Shown here: positions 15,576 through 25,200 of the stretch, piece by piece | Numbering within the stretch: position 1 is the stretch's first letter | Layout of the letters: each line of letters starts with the position of its first letter | NCBI GenBank assembly: GCA_947175435.1 | Contig: CAMWMS010000005.1 | Location: 1-37,880 of the forward strand | Length of the DNA: 37,880 bases | From: an uncultured Lachnospiraceae bacterium | Lineage (GTDB): Bacteria > Bacillota > Clostridia > Lachnospirales > Lachnospiraceae | Reading direction: 5' to 3' | Position numbers and translations under genes: made by a program | Notes under the pieces: model-generated | Told to the model about the DNA's origin: nothing | Database searches by the model: none | The model's input: the letters and a program-made list of their open reading frames with translations, nothing else

Positions 15576-16994
15576 CTATCGGATATGCGATCCGGCGGTT
15601 TGTGTGCACATTTCTTCGAAGGAAAGTAAGTATATTCGCTTATTCTTCTGTGCGAACAGCCGGGCTTCCTCCTGAAAACCCGCCTTGGAAAATAGATAGT
15701 AATATTTCTCCGGGTAATGAAACAGTTCTCCCCGTTCAAACAATCTTTCCACAACTTGCCTGCCTATTTTCTCATTTTTCCATTTACACTCCCCAAACAA
15801 TGCCTGCTTTTCTGTAACCGCCATCAGATCAATTTCCTCCTGCCGTTTCTCCCGGGCATTCGTTCCCCACCAACGCCCGACTTCCCCGATTACAAACGGT
15901 AAACTGCTGTATATTTCCGGCAAAAATAAGTATTGCTGACAAATCCTTTCAAATATTGCTCCCATAAAATCATTCATCTGCGGCAGCACGATCGCCTCAT
16001 ACACCTGCCGTCCTACGCCGCGCATAATGCTGCTTGAATTCGGTCTTACAAAGCGATACCAGAACAGATACATACTGTCTTCCAGACGATACAAGGTTCT
16101 CCGACTGCTTACCGGCTCCGTCATAGGCGTTTCTTTCTTAATGATCTGCAAAGAAATTAAGGATGAGAGCTGATTACTGCAGCCACTCGTCTCCAAACCT
16201 GTCTTAGTTGCAATTTCATTTAACCGGCTTGCCCCGGATGCAATTGCCGAGATAATGGAATGGTAAGACATTGGTTCCCTTAACTCCTGCTTCATCAAAT
16301 TGAGCGGCTCCTCAAGTAATCGACCACTTTCATCAAAAAAAAGCTCTATAATATTTTCATCTGCACCGACAGAAGTTTTAATACGCGATAAATATTCCGG
16401 GATTCCGCCTGTCACACCGTAAAGTGCTGCCTGTTCCCAGATCGTAAAATCCGCCAGCATTTCTTTCGCCTCCCAGAATGTAAACGGTTGGATCTTAAAC
16501 TGCGCTGTACGCCGTCCATACAGTGGGCTCTTATACCCCAAAACCTGTTCCTCCATAAAGCTCATGGAAGACCCACATAAAATCAAAAACAATCTGCTGT
16601 CTTTCCATATCTGGTCTATATGCTTCTGCAGCATAGAGGAAATTGCCGGATAGGATGCCGCAAGATACGGATACTCATCAATTGCGATCACAAGACGCTC
16701 GCCTGCCGTCGCCAAAGCATCTATATATTCTAAAAGCCCTTCATAATCCCCAAATGCTGCCTGGTAAGCCATCAGATGATTCTGCGTAAAAAGCGCTGCT
16801 GAAAGCCCGCTTAAGTTTTCTCTGCCGGTTCCCTCAACTGCCATATAATAAATACCCTTCTTTTCTCTCATAAATTCTCGCAGAAGCGTTGTCTTACCGA
16901 CACGTCTCCTCCCATAAAAAACAGCAAACTCAAATTGCCCGCTTTGGTACAACGTATTTAGTTTATTTAGTTCTCTATTCCTTCCCACAAACAT
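15576..16994 (-). CDS. AAA/STAND-type ATPase with C-terminal PD-(D/E)xK-like domain
   Basis: 472 residues. Walker A is GRRRVGKTT at 28-36 and Walker B is LVIAIDEYPYLA near 100. A winged-helix middle region covers about 250-330 (SGASRLNEIATKTGLETSGC). The C-terminal part holds EIDLMAVTEKQALFGECKW, the ExD...ExK pattern of PD-(D/E)xK nucleases as in the DUF234 family fused to archaeal-type ATPases. The biological role of this family is unknown; roles in mobile or toxin-like systems have been proposed. It stands alone between two glycosyltransferase genes, transcribed against both. Its start has GGAGAG 6 nt upstream, and iteron-like repeats cover its promoter region. Confidence 0.88.
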   Translation of the reverse strand: MFVGRNRELNKLNTLYQSGQFEFAVFYGRRRVGKTTLLREFMREKKGIYYMAVEGTGRENLSGLSAALFTQNHLMAYQAAFGDYEGLLEYIDALATAGERLVIAIDEYPYLAASYPAISSMLQKHIDQIWKDSRLFLILCGSSMSFMEEQVLGYKSPLYGRRTAQFKIQPFTFWEAKEMLADFTIWEQAALYGVTGGIPEYLSRIKTSVGADENIIELFFDESGRLLEEPLNLMKQELREPMSYHSIISAIASGASRLNEIATKTGLETSGCSNQLSSLISLQIIKKETPMTEPVSSRRTLYRLEDSMYLFWYRFVRPNSSSIMRGVGRQVYEAIVLPQMNDFMGAIFERICQQYLFLPEIYSSLPFVIGEVGRWWGTNAREKRQEEIDLMAVTEKQALFGECKWKNEKIGRQVVERLFERGELFHYPEKYYYLFSKAGFQEEARLFAQKNKRIYLLSFEEMCTQTAGSHIR

Positions 16995-17020
16995 ATTTAT
17001 CTCTCCATTTGCTAATTATG

Positions 17021-17059
17021 TAATTAGTAATTATTCAATTAGTAATTGTATAATTAGTA
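17021..17059. repeat. Three 15-bp AT-rich iterons upstream of the ATPase gene
   Basis: The core AATTAGTA recurs at exact 15-bp spacing (units beginning 17021, 17036 and 17051). They lie 27-66 bp before the ATPase start, where its promoter should be, and may be binding sites for autoregulation. The rest of 17060-17258, upstream of the next plus-strand gene, is AT-rich. A TATAAT at about 17131 has no good -35 box. Confidence 0.7.
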
Positions 17060-17258
17060 TATTGTATTTCTATAAAAATGACAAGCATAAATATATACTT
17101 CATTAAAATAAAAACTGCCGAATAAATTAATGTATAATATCGCTCATAGGTTATTATCTTAATTGTCTGCGCATATATTCCGGGGTTTGGCATTAGGGCG
17201 GATGTTACTGGATTTATGATATAGATTATGATACTATATTCTCATGGAGATGAAGAAA

Positions 17259-18332
17259 ATGTGCCCTATATCAGTATGCATGATTGCCAAGAATGAAGAA
17301 AAGAATATCGAGAAGTGTCTTGCCGCAGTCAAGCCCTATGGGTTTGAGATCGTTGTGGCTGACACAGGTTCTACCGACCGGACGAAGGAGATTGCCGCCC
17401 GATACACCGATAAAATATATGATTTCAAGTGGATCGACGATTTCAGCGCCGCGCGGAATTTTTCGCTGAAACATGCTGCAAATGATTATGTGTTGATCCT
17501 TGACTGCGATGAAGTCATCACCGAGCTTGATATCGATCTTATGTCCGATATGATCAGACAGCATCCCGAATCCGTGGGAAGGCTCGCCATCGATAATCAC
17601 TATATCTCCAATCAGACTGACATGGTCTATCAGGACCGGCTGGGAAGACTTTTTAACCGTAAGCTCTTCCACTTTGAGTCCGCCATCCACGAGCAGATCA
17701 CTCACAATACGATGGGTATGCACTATGAGAGCTATGATCTGCCGCTTCTGATTGATCACGTCGGTTATCTGGGCAGTGTGACAGACCTTCGCAGTAAAGT
17801 GGAGCGCAACAACACACTCCTGTTCCACGAGCTTGAAAAAGATCCGGAAAATCCTTATCTCTATTTCCAGATCGGACAGTCCTATAATATGATCTATGAT
17901 TATGAGAATTCTTATACCTATTACGAGAAAGCATTGGAATACGATGTAGACCCACAGGAAGAATGGGTACAGATGATGATCATCGCCTATGCTAACGCTC
18001 TGCTTCACACGGGCAGACAGGCGGAGGCTCTGCAGCTTGAGTCAGTCTATGATGCCTTCGCAACCACATCCGACTTTTTCTGCTGTATGGGACAGATCTA
18101 TATGGCCAACGGACGGTATGTGAAAGCCATGATGGAATTCGTGAAGGCGATCCACTGTCCCATCGCCAGAGAGACCGGAACCAATTCCTTCATCCCTACC
18201 TACAACATCGGGCTGATCAATGAAATGATGGGAAAGACCGAAGATGCCTTGATGCATTACCGCAACTGCGGGGATTTTCCGATGGCCGTAGAGAAGGTGA
18301 AGGAGTTAGAAAGCAAACTTTCTAACGAATAA
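17259..18332 (+). CDS. GT2 glycosyltransferase with TPR repeats (paralogue 3)
   Basis: 357 residues from ATG 17259, chosen because GGAG lies 9 nt upstream and MCPISVCMIAKNEEKNIEKC aligns with the paralogues; an ATG at 17244 is the alternative. The GT2 domain shows VADTGSTDRTKEIA, DDFSAARNFS and DCDE. TPRs follow (PYLYFQIGQSYNMIYDYENS; TYNIGLINEMMGKTEDAL). All three GT2-TPR proteins share an IHEQ or VHEQ motif after the FNRK or VNRR segment (here SAIHEQITH), probably part of the acceptor site. It is monocistronic and convergent with the long minus-strand operon. The spacer 18333-18463 shows no clear terminator. Confidence 0.9.
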   Translation: MCPISVCMIAKNEEKNIEKCLAAVKPYGFEIVVADTGSTDRTKEIAARYTDKIYDFKWIDDFSAARNFSLKHAANDYVLILDCDEVITELDIDLMSDMIRQHPESVGRLAIDNHYISNQTDMVYQDRLGRLFNRKLFHFESAIHEQITHNTMGMHYESYDLPLLIDHVGYLGSVTDLRSKVERNNTLLFHELEKDPENPYLYFQIGQSYNMIYDYENSYTYYEKALEYDVDPQEEWVQMMIIAYANALLHTGRQAEALQLESVYDAFATTSDFFCCMGQIYMANGRYVKAMMEFVKAIHCPIARETGTNSFIPTYNIGLINEMMGKTEDALMHYRNCGDFPMAVEKVKELESKLSNE

Positions 18333-18463
18333 ACACTGTGCGGGTTGTCAAGAACCGAAGATACAGCCGACACCAATCTGCAAATATATAAAATCTGCAA
18401 ACTGTTACCTAATCAGCAGAAACTTGCAATGACTATAAGCCACAATCAATTAGATCCTTGTCT

Positions 18464-19717
18464 CTATACTTCAAACAATCTTGCTATCCCTGTCTCGTAA
18501 GAAAACGCATTCTTCACCTTTCTCTGCCCGGCTTCTGCGATCTGTCTCCGTTCTTCTTCATGAGACAGATAATAATGCACCTTATCAATACATTCTTCCA
18601 TACTGCCAAAGGCGGCGATCTCCACGCCTTCCTCAAAATGCTCTGTAATTTCGGGCTGGCGGTTGCTCAGCACGAACCCGCCGCATGCCATAATATCCAA
18701 TACCCTGAGCGGAATACCGGAATGAATGGATCGCAAGGAAATATTGAGATTGATCCTGCTGCCCGCAAAAACTAACGGCATCTGCGTATGGTAATCTACC
18801 GTGCCGTGGTTGTGCGCATTCAGCTCCGGCAGCTTCCCGGTATCGGAACCCGTATATAACCTGAAATCAAGATTCCTGTCAGCAATGCCGCGACCATCTG
18901 CTGTAACGCTGTCGTCACATGTACTCAACCGTCTCGCAATCCCAGTGAACAGCTTCCGCCGCTCTTCCACCGTTACCTTCTTCTCCAAAACCGCCGCCAT
19001 CAGAATGTCCTCCGGCCTTGCGAAATAATCCTCGCCCAGCATAAGTCCTTGCTCTTCCATAGGCTTCTGCAGTTCTATCAGATTAATCTGTCCTGACGCA
19101 ACTGCCTGCCCTAAGTAATCCTTTTCATAAGAGAAGCATTGCTGTTTAATTAAAGCCTCCATGCTGCCACAATCTGACGCTGCTACCTCTCTTTCACCAT
19201 CAAACAACAGATCATAGTAATTATGCCCATCCGTATACAAAGAACCTACAAAGGATACATCGCACTGATATTTCTCCCGCTCTGCTTGCGAAGCCCGGAC
19301 TATTGCTTCCTCAAAATATGCACAGTCTACCGCCAGCGGCGCGTGATAAACCGTATTGATACCGTAATCCTCCTCCAGCCGTCTTACCATCTCACGATCA
19401 AAAATGCCAATGTGATTGCACGAGTCACCTACCTGCTTCGCATACAATGTAAAATGCGGGCAGTCATACACCCACGCATAGTACGGTATTCCGCAAGTAT
19501 GACAGATCATGGAAACGATCGGGAAGTAATTATAAGACACTACCGCCTCCGCCGCCTCTCGATGAACCGCCTGTATCATCTCCATAGCAAGCTCCATATC
19601 CCGCGTGTAATGCTTACATTCCTTACGAAACCACACGACCTCAAATCCCATTTTTATTAAATTGTCCGCCAAGTTCTGTTCGTTGTTGGCTTGCCATGAA
19701 TATAATATAAGACGCAT
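18464..19717 (-). CDS. CgeB-type glycosyltransferase
   Basis: 417 residues, same subfamily as the protein at 14377: RLILYSWQANNEQNLADNLI, AVVSYNYFPIVSMIC and YYAWVYDCPHFTLYA in the N-terminal half, then CDVSFVGSLYTDGHNYYDLL. The C-terminal signature is INLNISLRSIHSGIPLRVLD, IMACGGFVLSNRQ and HEEERRQIAEAG. It is about 35 residues longer than its relative, mainly by an insert near 285-310 (VTADGRGIADRNLDFRLYTG). It is the last gene of the long minus-strand operon, 50 nt after the GT/GT/methyltransferase gene. Predicted cytoplasmic GT-B enzyme; donor unknown. Confidence 0.88.
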   Translation of the reverse strand: MRLILYSWQANNEQNLADNLIKMGFEVVWFRKECKHYTRDMELAMEMIQAVHREAAEAVVSYNYFPIVSMICHTCGIPYYAWVYDCPHFTLYAKQVGDSCNHIGIFDREMVRRLEEDYGINTVYHAPLAVDCAYFEEAIVRASQAEREKYQCDVSFVGSLYTDGHNYYDLLFDGEREVAASDCGSMEALIKQQCFSYEKDYLGQAVASGQINLIELQKPMEEQGLMLGEDYFARPEDILMAAVLEKKVTVEERRKLFTGIARRLSTCDDSVTADGRGIADRNLDFRLYTGSDTGKLPELNAHNHGTVDYHTQMPLVFAGSRINLNISLRSIHSGIPLRVLDIMACGGFVLSNRQPEITEHFEEGVEIAAFGSMEECIDKVHYYLSHEEERRQIAEAGQRKVKNAFSYETGIARLFEV

Positions 19718-19767
19718 AAACCTTTATTCCGTATAAACTAAATCCTTTCTCACATATTTCATTCAGA

Positions 19768-21798
19768 TTATCTGGGGCGTTTCTGTGCCCTGACTATATA
19801 TTGGAATGTTGTATACATCCACTCCTCCGTCTGATCTGATAGACCAAGCAGCGTTTCCACAATAGCCTGTTCTCTGTCAGATATGGCAAAAACGCGCCTA
19901 TCGATATCCTTTACTTCATAACCCGCATTCCGGAATAAATTCATAATCTCATAATAGGTAAAGAAATGTATATGAGTCCGATCCAACAGTCCCACGTCTT
20001 GATACACAAATCTTCCTTCCAGCAACTGTTCCATAACCGATATATGCATAACATTGGGTATGCAGGCAATAATACATCCGGCTTCATTCAAGCTTTCGCG
20101 GCACATTTCGACCACTTCTTCCGGATGCCGCAAATGTTCCAATACATCACCGAAAATAATATAATCGAACTTTTCCCCGAAAGGAATCCGCAGCTCATCT
20201 ATATTCCCGTATTTGGCTTCGGTAACATGCTTTGCTATTTCCACTGCAGCCTCATTGATATCCAAACCATACGTCTTGCATTTCGGAAAACGATTCTGAA
20301 TCTCAACCAAAGTTGCACCCAAATCACACCCCACTTCGAGAACTTTAAATTCTTCTTCTTTTTCCTCCTGAATACGCGCTGCCAGTAACCGGTTAGGTTT
20401 TAAATTAAAGTAATTCATCCCCCATTCCTTCTTCATGAACGCTCTGGCATTGAAGCACCATTCTTCTGCAACACTATATATTTCATCGCATTGATGGAAG
20501 CTTTCATATGCGTATGCGTATAGACATACAATCTGCGCTAACCCTCCCTGAATCATTCGGAGTGAATAATCAGTCAGAACCTCCTCCGGATGACTCAGTT
20601 CTTCCCGAAACAATCCGTTTTGTTCAAAAATATCTCTCCGCGCCGCCCACATTTTCCAATTGGCACACAATACTTTATCGTACGCTTTCCCACTCCGCCG
20701 TCTGTTGCCATGCCGCCGGATCAGCGACAATTCCTCTTTACTCTTGACAGCGCTTCTTTCGTTTGGAAAGAAATTGTTCGTACACGGACTTGCCATTGCC
20801 GCATGATCTGACTCCAGAGCTCTTGCAAGCACTCTCAGACTTCTTTTCTCAGGATACACACCTGCCTCCAGAAAGACGATGCACTCCTGAGTTTCAAAGT
20901 TGGTCAGAACCGTATTCCATAGTTTCCCATAACCTTGTACTCCTTCGTCAAACCATAGATATTCATACTGTCCCGACGACAGCCACTGTGCAGTATCCTC
21001 CTCCGATTCGTTAACCGCTATGATAATATTTGCAATTCCATCAACTCCGCCAAGCCATTCAAGCGTATCCCGTAACTGATCCAACCTCCGATGTACCGTC
21101 AATACTACGGTAACTTTGTATCCTTCAAGATCCGTCTCATCCTCTTGGAAATACTCCTGCAAAAATTTTTGTCTTTCTCCGTCATACGCATTCATAAGCG
21201 ACAATGCGCTGTCATGCATGCACCACGGTTCATCGAGTGCCGGCACTACAACTTTATATCCACGACGTATAAACTCCTGACTTTGCGAGCAGTCATAGAA
21301 ATCCCATTTATCAAATATGTCTTCCCGCCACGGAATATCATATTGTGTGATCATGAGCAGACCATCTATAGCCTCCACTTCTGTCAACTCGGTTCCTCCC
21401 GGGCGGAATAAGTTATCACCAAGATATCCCGGTAAGTAAACTGCCCCACACCTTTTTCCCGCCCACATCACACCGCTGTCCGGGAGTTCAGGCGATCCGA
21501 TCATGCCGATCATGCCAATCTGTTCATCTTTTTTAAAAACATCCAGAAAGTCCCGTATAAAATCACGATTTATTATAAAAGAGTCCTGATGCAGATATAC
21601 CTTATACTTTGCGTCGGAAGCCTGCATCCCCTCATTATATCCGGATGCCATAGATTTCGCTTCTTCCACCGTAAGTACTTCGATCTGATACCCTTCCGGA
21701 ACATTCAGATGGTAAATATAATGCAGACATTCCTCCGTATAAAGCCGATCACTGCTGCAGATCACAAAGCAGACTTTCCTTTCGTTGACTTCATTCAT
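19768..21798 (-). CDS. Trifunctional fusion: two GT-A domains plus SAM methyltransferase
   Basis: 676 residues in three modules. Residues 1-220 are an HxD-type transferase (Glyco_tranf_2_5-like) with EEAKSMASGYNEGMQASDAK, LHQD at 69-72 and EAIDGLLMITQYD. Residues about 228-450 resemble a second GT2 fold (TVVLTVHRRLDQLRDTLEWL), but the usual DxD position reads FLEAGVYPE, so it may be inactive or bind differently. Residues 480-676 are a class I methyltransferase: motif I VLEVGCDLGATL (486-497), YGLDINEAAVEIAK and DVLEHL at 551-556. It could add a sugar and then methylate it, capping the glycan. Its ATG overlaps the stop of the upstream helical-domain gene (ATGA), implying coupled translation. 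Confidence 0.88.
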   Translation of the reverse strand: MNEVNERKVCFVICSSDRLYTEECLHYIYHLNVPEGYQIEVLTVEEAKSMASGYNEGMQASDAKYKVYLHQDSFIINRDFIRDFLDVFKKDEQIGMIGMIGSPELPDSGVMWAGKRCGAVYLPGYLGDNLFRPGGTELTEVEAIDGLLMITQYDIPWREDIFDKWDFYDCSQSQEFIRRGYKVVVPALDEPWCMHDSALSLMNAYDGERQKFLQEYFQEDETDLEGYKVTVVLTVHRRLDQLRDTLEWLGGVDGIANIIIAVNESEEDTAQWLSSGQYEYLWFDEGVQGYGKLWNTVLTNFETQECIVFLEAGVYPEKRSLRVLARALESDHAAMASPCTNNFFPNERSAVKSKEELSLIRRHGNRRRSGKAYDKVLCANWKMWAARRDIFEQNGLFREELSHPEEVLTDYSLRMIQGGLAQIVCLYAYAYESFHQCDEIYSVAEEWCFNARAFMKKEWGMNYFNLKPNRLLAARIQEEKEEEFKVLEVGCDLGATLVEIQNRFPKCKTYGLDINEAAVEIAKHVTEAKYGNIDELRIPFGEKFDYIIFGDVLEHLRHPEEVVEMCRESLNEAGCIIACIPNVMHISVMEQLLEGRFVYQDVGLLDRTHIHFFTYYEIMNLFRNAGYEVKDIDRRVFAISDREQAIVETLLGLSDQTEEWMYTTFQYIVRAQKRPR

Positions 21799-22211
21799 AC
21801 TTCAAGTTTTCCCTCCGCTACTTTTCTCTGAATAAATGCCTGCACCTTCTCCTTATATACCGCATTACAATATGCCTCAATGAATAATTCCGGCAGAGAA
21901 ACATGATTCTGATGACAAAATTCACAAAACTCCTCTTCATCATCCAACACATCAAATGCAATCCGTCTGAGATAAAATTTCACCTTCGTATCCCGCTCCA
22001 ACAGCTCGTCTACCCCCGATACCTTAGAAAAGAGTATCTGCTGTCCTTCCTCTCTTTCCGCGGTACAGACCGGAATCAGATAAAAAATCTTTAAAAGCTC
22101 TCTGTTTGACTTTGCAAGCTTCTCGTTTGCCAGTAACAGGCTCTCCACCTCATCATATTGCTTCTTCGCAAACAGATCATTGACCTGTTCCCACAAGTTT
22201 TGCCCATCCAT
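21795..22211 (-). CDS. Stand-alone helical KFYLRRI-domain protein
   Basis: This 138-residue, all-helical, TPR-like protein matches no family I can name. Its core is VNDLFAKKQYDEVESLLLAN, then KFYLRRI at 78-84 and a C-terminal helix pair. The same domain is fused to the N-terminus of the transferase at 27478 and to the C-terminus of the transferase at 25278. Here it is a separate gene that overlaps the related transferase gene (19768) by ATGA. It therefore probably works as a partner or acceptor-binding subunit of the HxD-type transferases. The ribosome site is weak (AAAGGG). Confidence 0.82.
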   Translation of the reverse strand: MDGQNLWEQVNDLFAKKQYDEVESLLLANEKLAKSNRELLKIFYLIPVCTAEREEGQQILFSKVSGVDELLERDTKVKFYLRRIAFDVLDDEEEFCEFCHQNHVSLPELFIEAYCNAVYKEKVQAFIQRKVAEGKLEV

Positions 22212-22265
22212 ATTGATTCATATCCCTTTCTCTATATTCCGGTCATTCAAATTTCTCACCTAATA

Positions 22266-25200
22266 CTATAATATCTTTTCTATAATGAACTGTTTTGACT
22301 TCTCTATCTCTACTGCCAATTTCCTATTTACCGCATCATAATCAATATCTTCTATGAATTCCTCTACATCATACTGATCCTCATTTTCCAGAATCCTGTT
22401 TTTTATTTCAGGAAACAAGGCAAATGTAGCAAACCTGTCTGACTCTCTGTTTTTTACCGTCACAAAATTCTTCTCAAATATCATGGAAAAGCAAGTTCCA
22501 TGGTATGAGTCGGTGATGACAAAATCGGCATTGCGAAGATATGAAAGCCACTCCTCAACTGTCAACTCTGTCCTAATATTGTCATATTCCAATACCCGCA
22601 GATAATAGTCTGTTGCCCGCAGATTTGCATCCATTATATTGATCAGCTTGATCCCGCCAAGCTTCTGTTGTATTTTCAAACACAGTTCCCGCTTTTCTTC
22701 AGTAGGATTCAAAAAATATACTGCAATATACGGATCTATCTCCGCTTTGGGCGTCTTGCGAAGGAGAATATCATAATCCTTTTCTCCCAACAAAAATACC
22801 GGATCTAAAACCCACGTCGCCTCCACACCATATCGATCATGGCAAAGATCAACGCCAACTTTTTCTCTGACGGAAATGGCCTGAAATCTATGATACAGAT
22901 CCGTTCCTATTTCCGCAGGAGCTGCCGCATCAACATTTCCGAAAGAAGTTGCGTAAGACACTTTCTTCTTGCCCTCTTCTACAAAATCAAGCAGAAAATA
23001 ATTGCCATATCCATAGTATTGTGCATATATATAATTCCAATTTTGATCAGAAGCTACAATAAATGTATCACAGCACTTATTCAACATCTCATAATCATAA
23101 TTCGGAAAATACTCCGAACTTAAAACATAATGTTCTTCTGCAAACTTTTTAAACTGTTTGATCGGTGTTAATGTACAATAGTTGTCCAACACAACCATTT
23201 TCTTCCCCTTTGTCTGCAGAAACGTGTGCAATGCATAGTTTGTTAATGCGTTACCGTAATTGATCCCCCACATGCAAACCAATGCCATATCAAAGCGGAT
23301 TCGCTCCTTGACAACCATCATCATGTCTGCTAAGGATCCATAATTACCCTTTCTCCACTCTTCAAAGAATAATTCTCTACATTTCGGTTCTTTCACAGAC
23401 TCACTGATACATGGATTGAAATTCTCTGCCGCCTCCGTCTGCAGACTTACAATTTTCTCAAATTCCGGCAGTATACTCTTAAAGAAATATGCGCCTTTCT
23501 TCGTATTCAGTGTTACAAACGACGTCCCCATTCCATCATCAAATTGATAGATTTTATTAATTCCCCAGAAATCTCCCAAGCTTAAATCGCTGTACTTTTT
23601 ATTTTTAAATTTGCAATCATAACAACTCTTTCGTAATGCCCAATTATTTAGGAAACCATACATATATGGCTCTTTCTTCTTTCCAACGTATTCCGTGCCG
23701 TTCTGATATTTCACATACAGCCCTACACCCCATCCAAACACGTCTTTCTTCCTAAATGAAATCTCCGCAATCTCTTCTTTGCTCTCCAGGCAAGAATCAA
23801 ATACCTTCTGTGATGGCACACCGTGGCATACAACATCCACAAGTATCAGATTCTCATATTCTTTTCCCACATAGCGCTTAAGCCCTGCAAGCTGACAGCT
23901 GCATCCCGTAAAAAGAACTTTCGTTCCCTGTTCCGCCAATTCCTTAACCCGCTGATAGGCCTTCCCCACATTACTCTGTACATATTTGGACGACATCATC
24001 CGTTCCACATCTTCAATCTGATCCGATACAATATGTTCTACCTGCCAGTCATCATTCCAGACTGCACCGCATACATAGCCTCCCTCTGACAAGATCTTGT
24101 CTGCAAGTACTCTGAATACACCGCCTGACGAACTTCTTCTGCGGATTTCCGAATTACTCATAACCGCATAGCAATCATCCGGCAAGACTGTCCCCGGCGT
24201 TTCATTACAAACCGGGCATACTGCTTTACATCCACCACATTTAATGCATTTATTATTATCTATTACCGGTATAAGAAATCCGTCCTCATCACATCCTTGT
24301 GATATAGCTCCTACAGGGCATACATTATAGCACGCCATACAACCCGTACATGCTGTAACTCCGGTAATATCAACAGTCGCAATTTTCTCCGGATGACTGG
24401 AAGGATATAATTTCTCCCACTTTTCCTGTACATAGGTCAGATAATCCTGATCTTTTGACAACTGCATAATACATCTGCAGAAGAATTCCTCGCACTGATA
24501 TCCACATGCTTCATGGTAAACCGTTTCAAACTTCTGTCGTTTCAAACCGACCAGCGCCAATTCATCTTTGTACATATCCATAATGTAGCACTGTGTAATA
24601 ATCTTATCCTTGTTGCGTTTTCCCACACTGTTTTCTGACTCATGGGCAACCGCCAGCACCTCGTTTACTAACATAATTCCATATTTTTGTGCAATGCGGA
24701 TTGTCAATTCATAGTCTTCCAGCGAATTTAACTGCTCATTGAAACCGCCTATTTCAATAAAAATGCTTTTCTTCATTACCAGAGTAATCATACCCACCAG
24801 AGAATTGATCAGAAGCGTATAAAATACATAGCCGGTTTTATGCATTATATCAACACCTTCCGGCGGATAAATATCAGATCCGGGGCCGTTTGTATAGAAA
24901 AGACTGTATACCGCACCCACATTCTGATTACATCCTGCAAAATGAGCCATCTGTTTTTCCAGCTTATCACGATACCATTCATCGTCACTGTCATGAAAAG
25001 CAATATATTCACCGCTTGCATAAGATACACCGATATTTCTGGATGCCCCCGCTCCAAGATTATCATCATTTCTGACATAGACAATATTAATATCCGTAAT
25101 ATCTCCATACTCGGCTTCTATAAATTCCATTGTATTATCCGTCGAACAATCATCAACAATAATAATTTCAAAATTCCGGTATGTCTGATTCAGCACACTG

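Noticed and set aside
17012-17059. CRISPR-like array suggested by AATTAGTA repeats at 15-bp spacing
   Set aside because: Units are too short and AT-rich, with no spacers or cas genes; iterons or operators fit better.
17271-18008. 245-codon minus-strand frame opposite the third GT2-TPR gene
   Set aside because: It is antisense to a clear GT2-TPR domain with all its motifs, and its product resembles no protein family.
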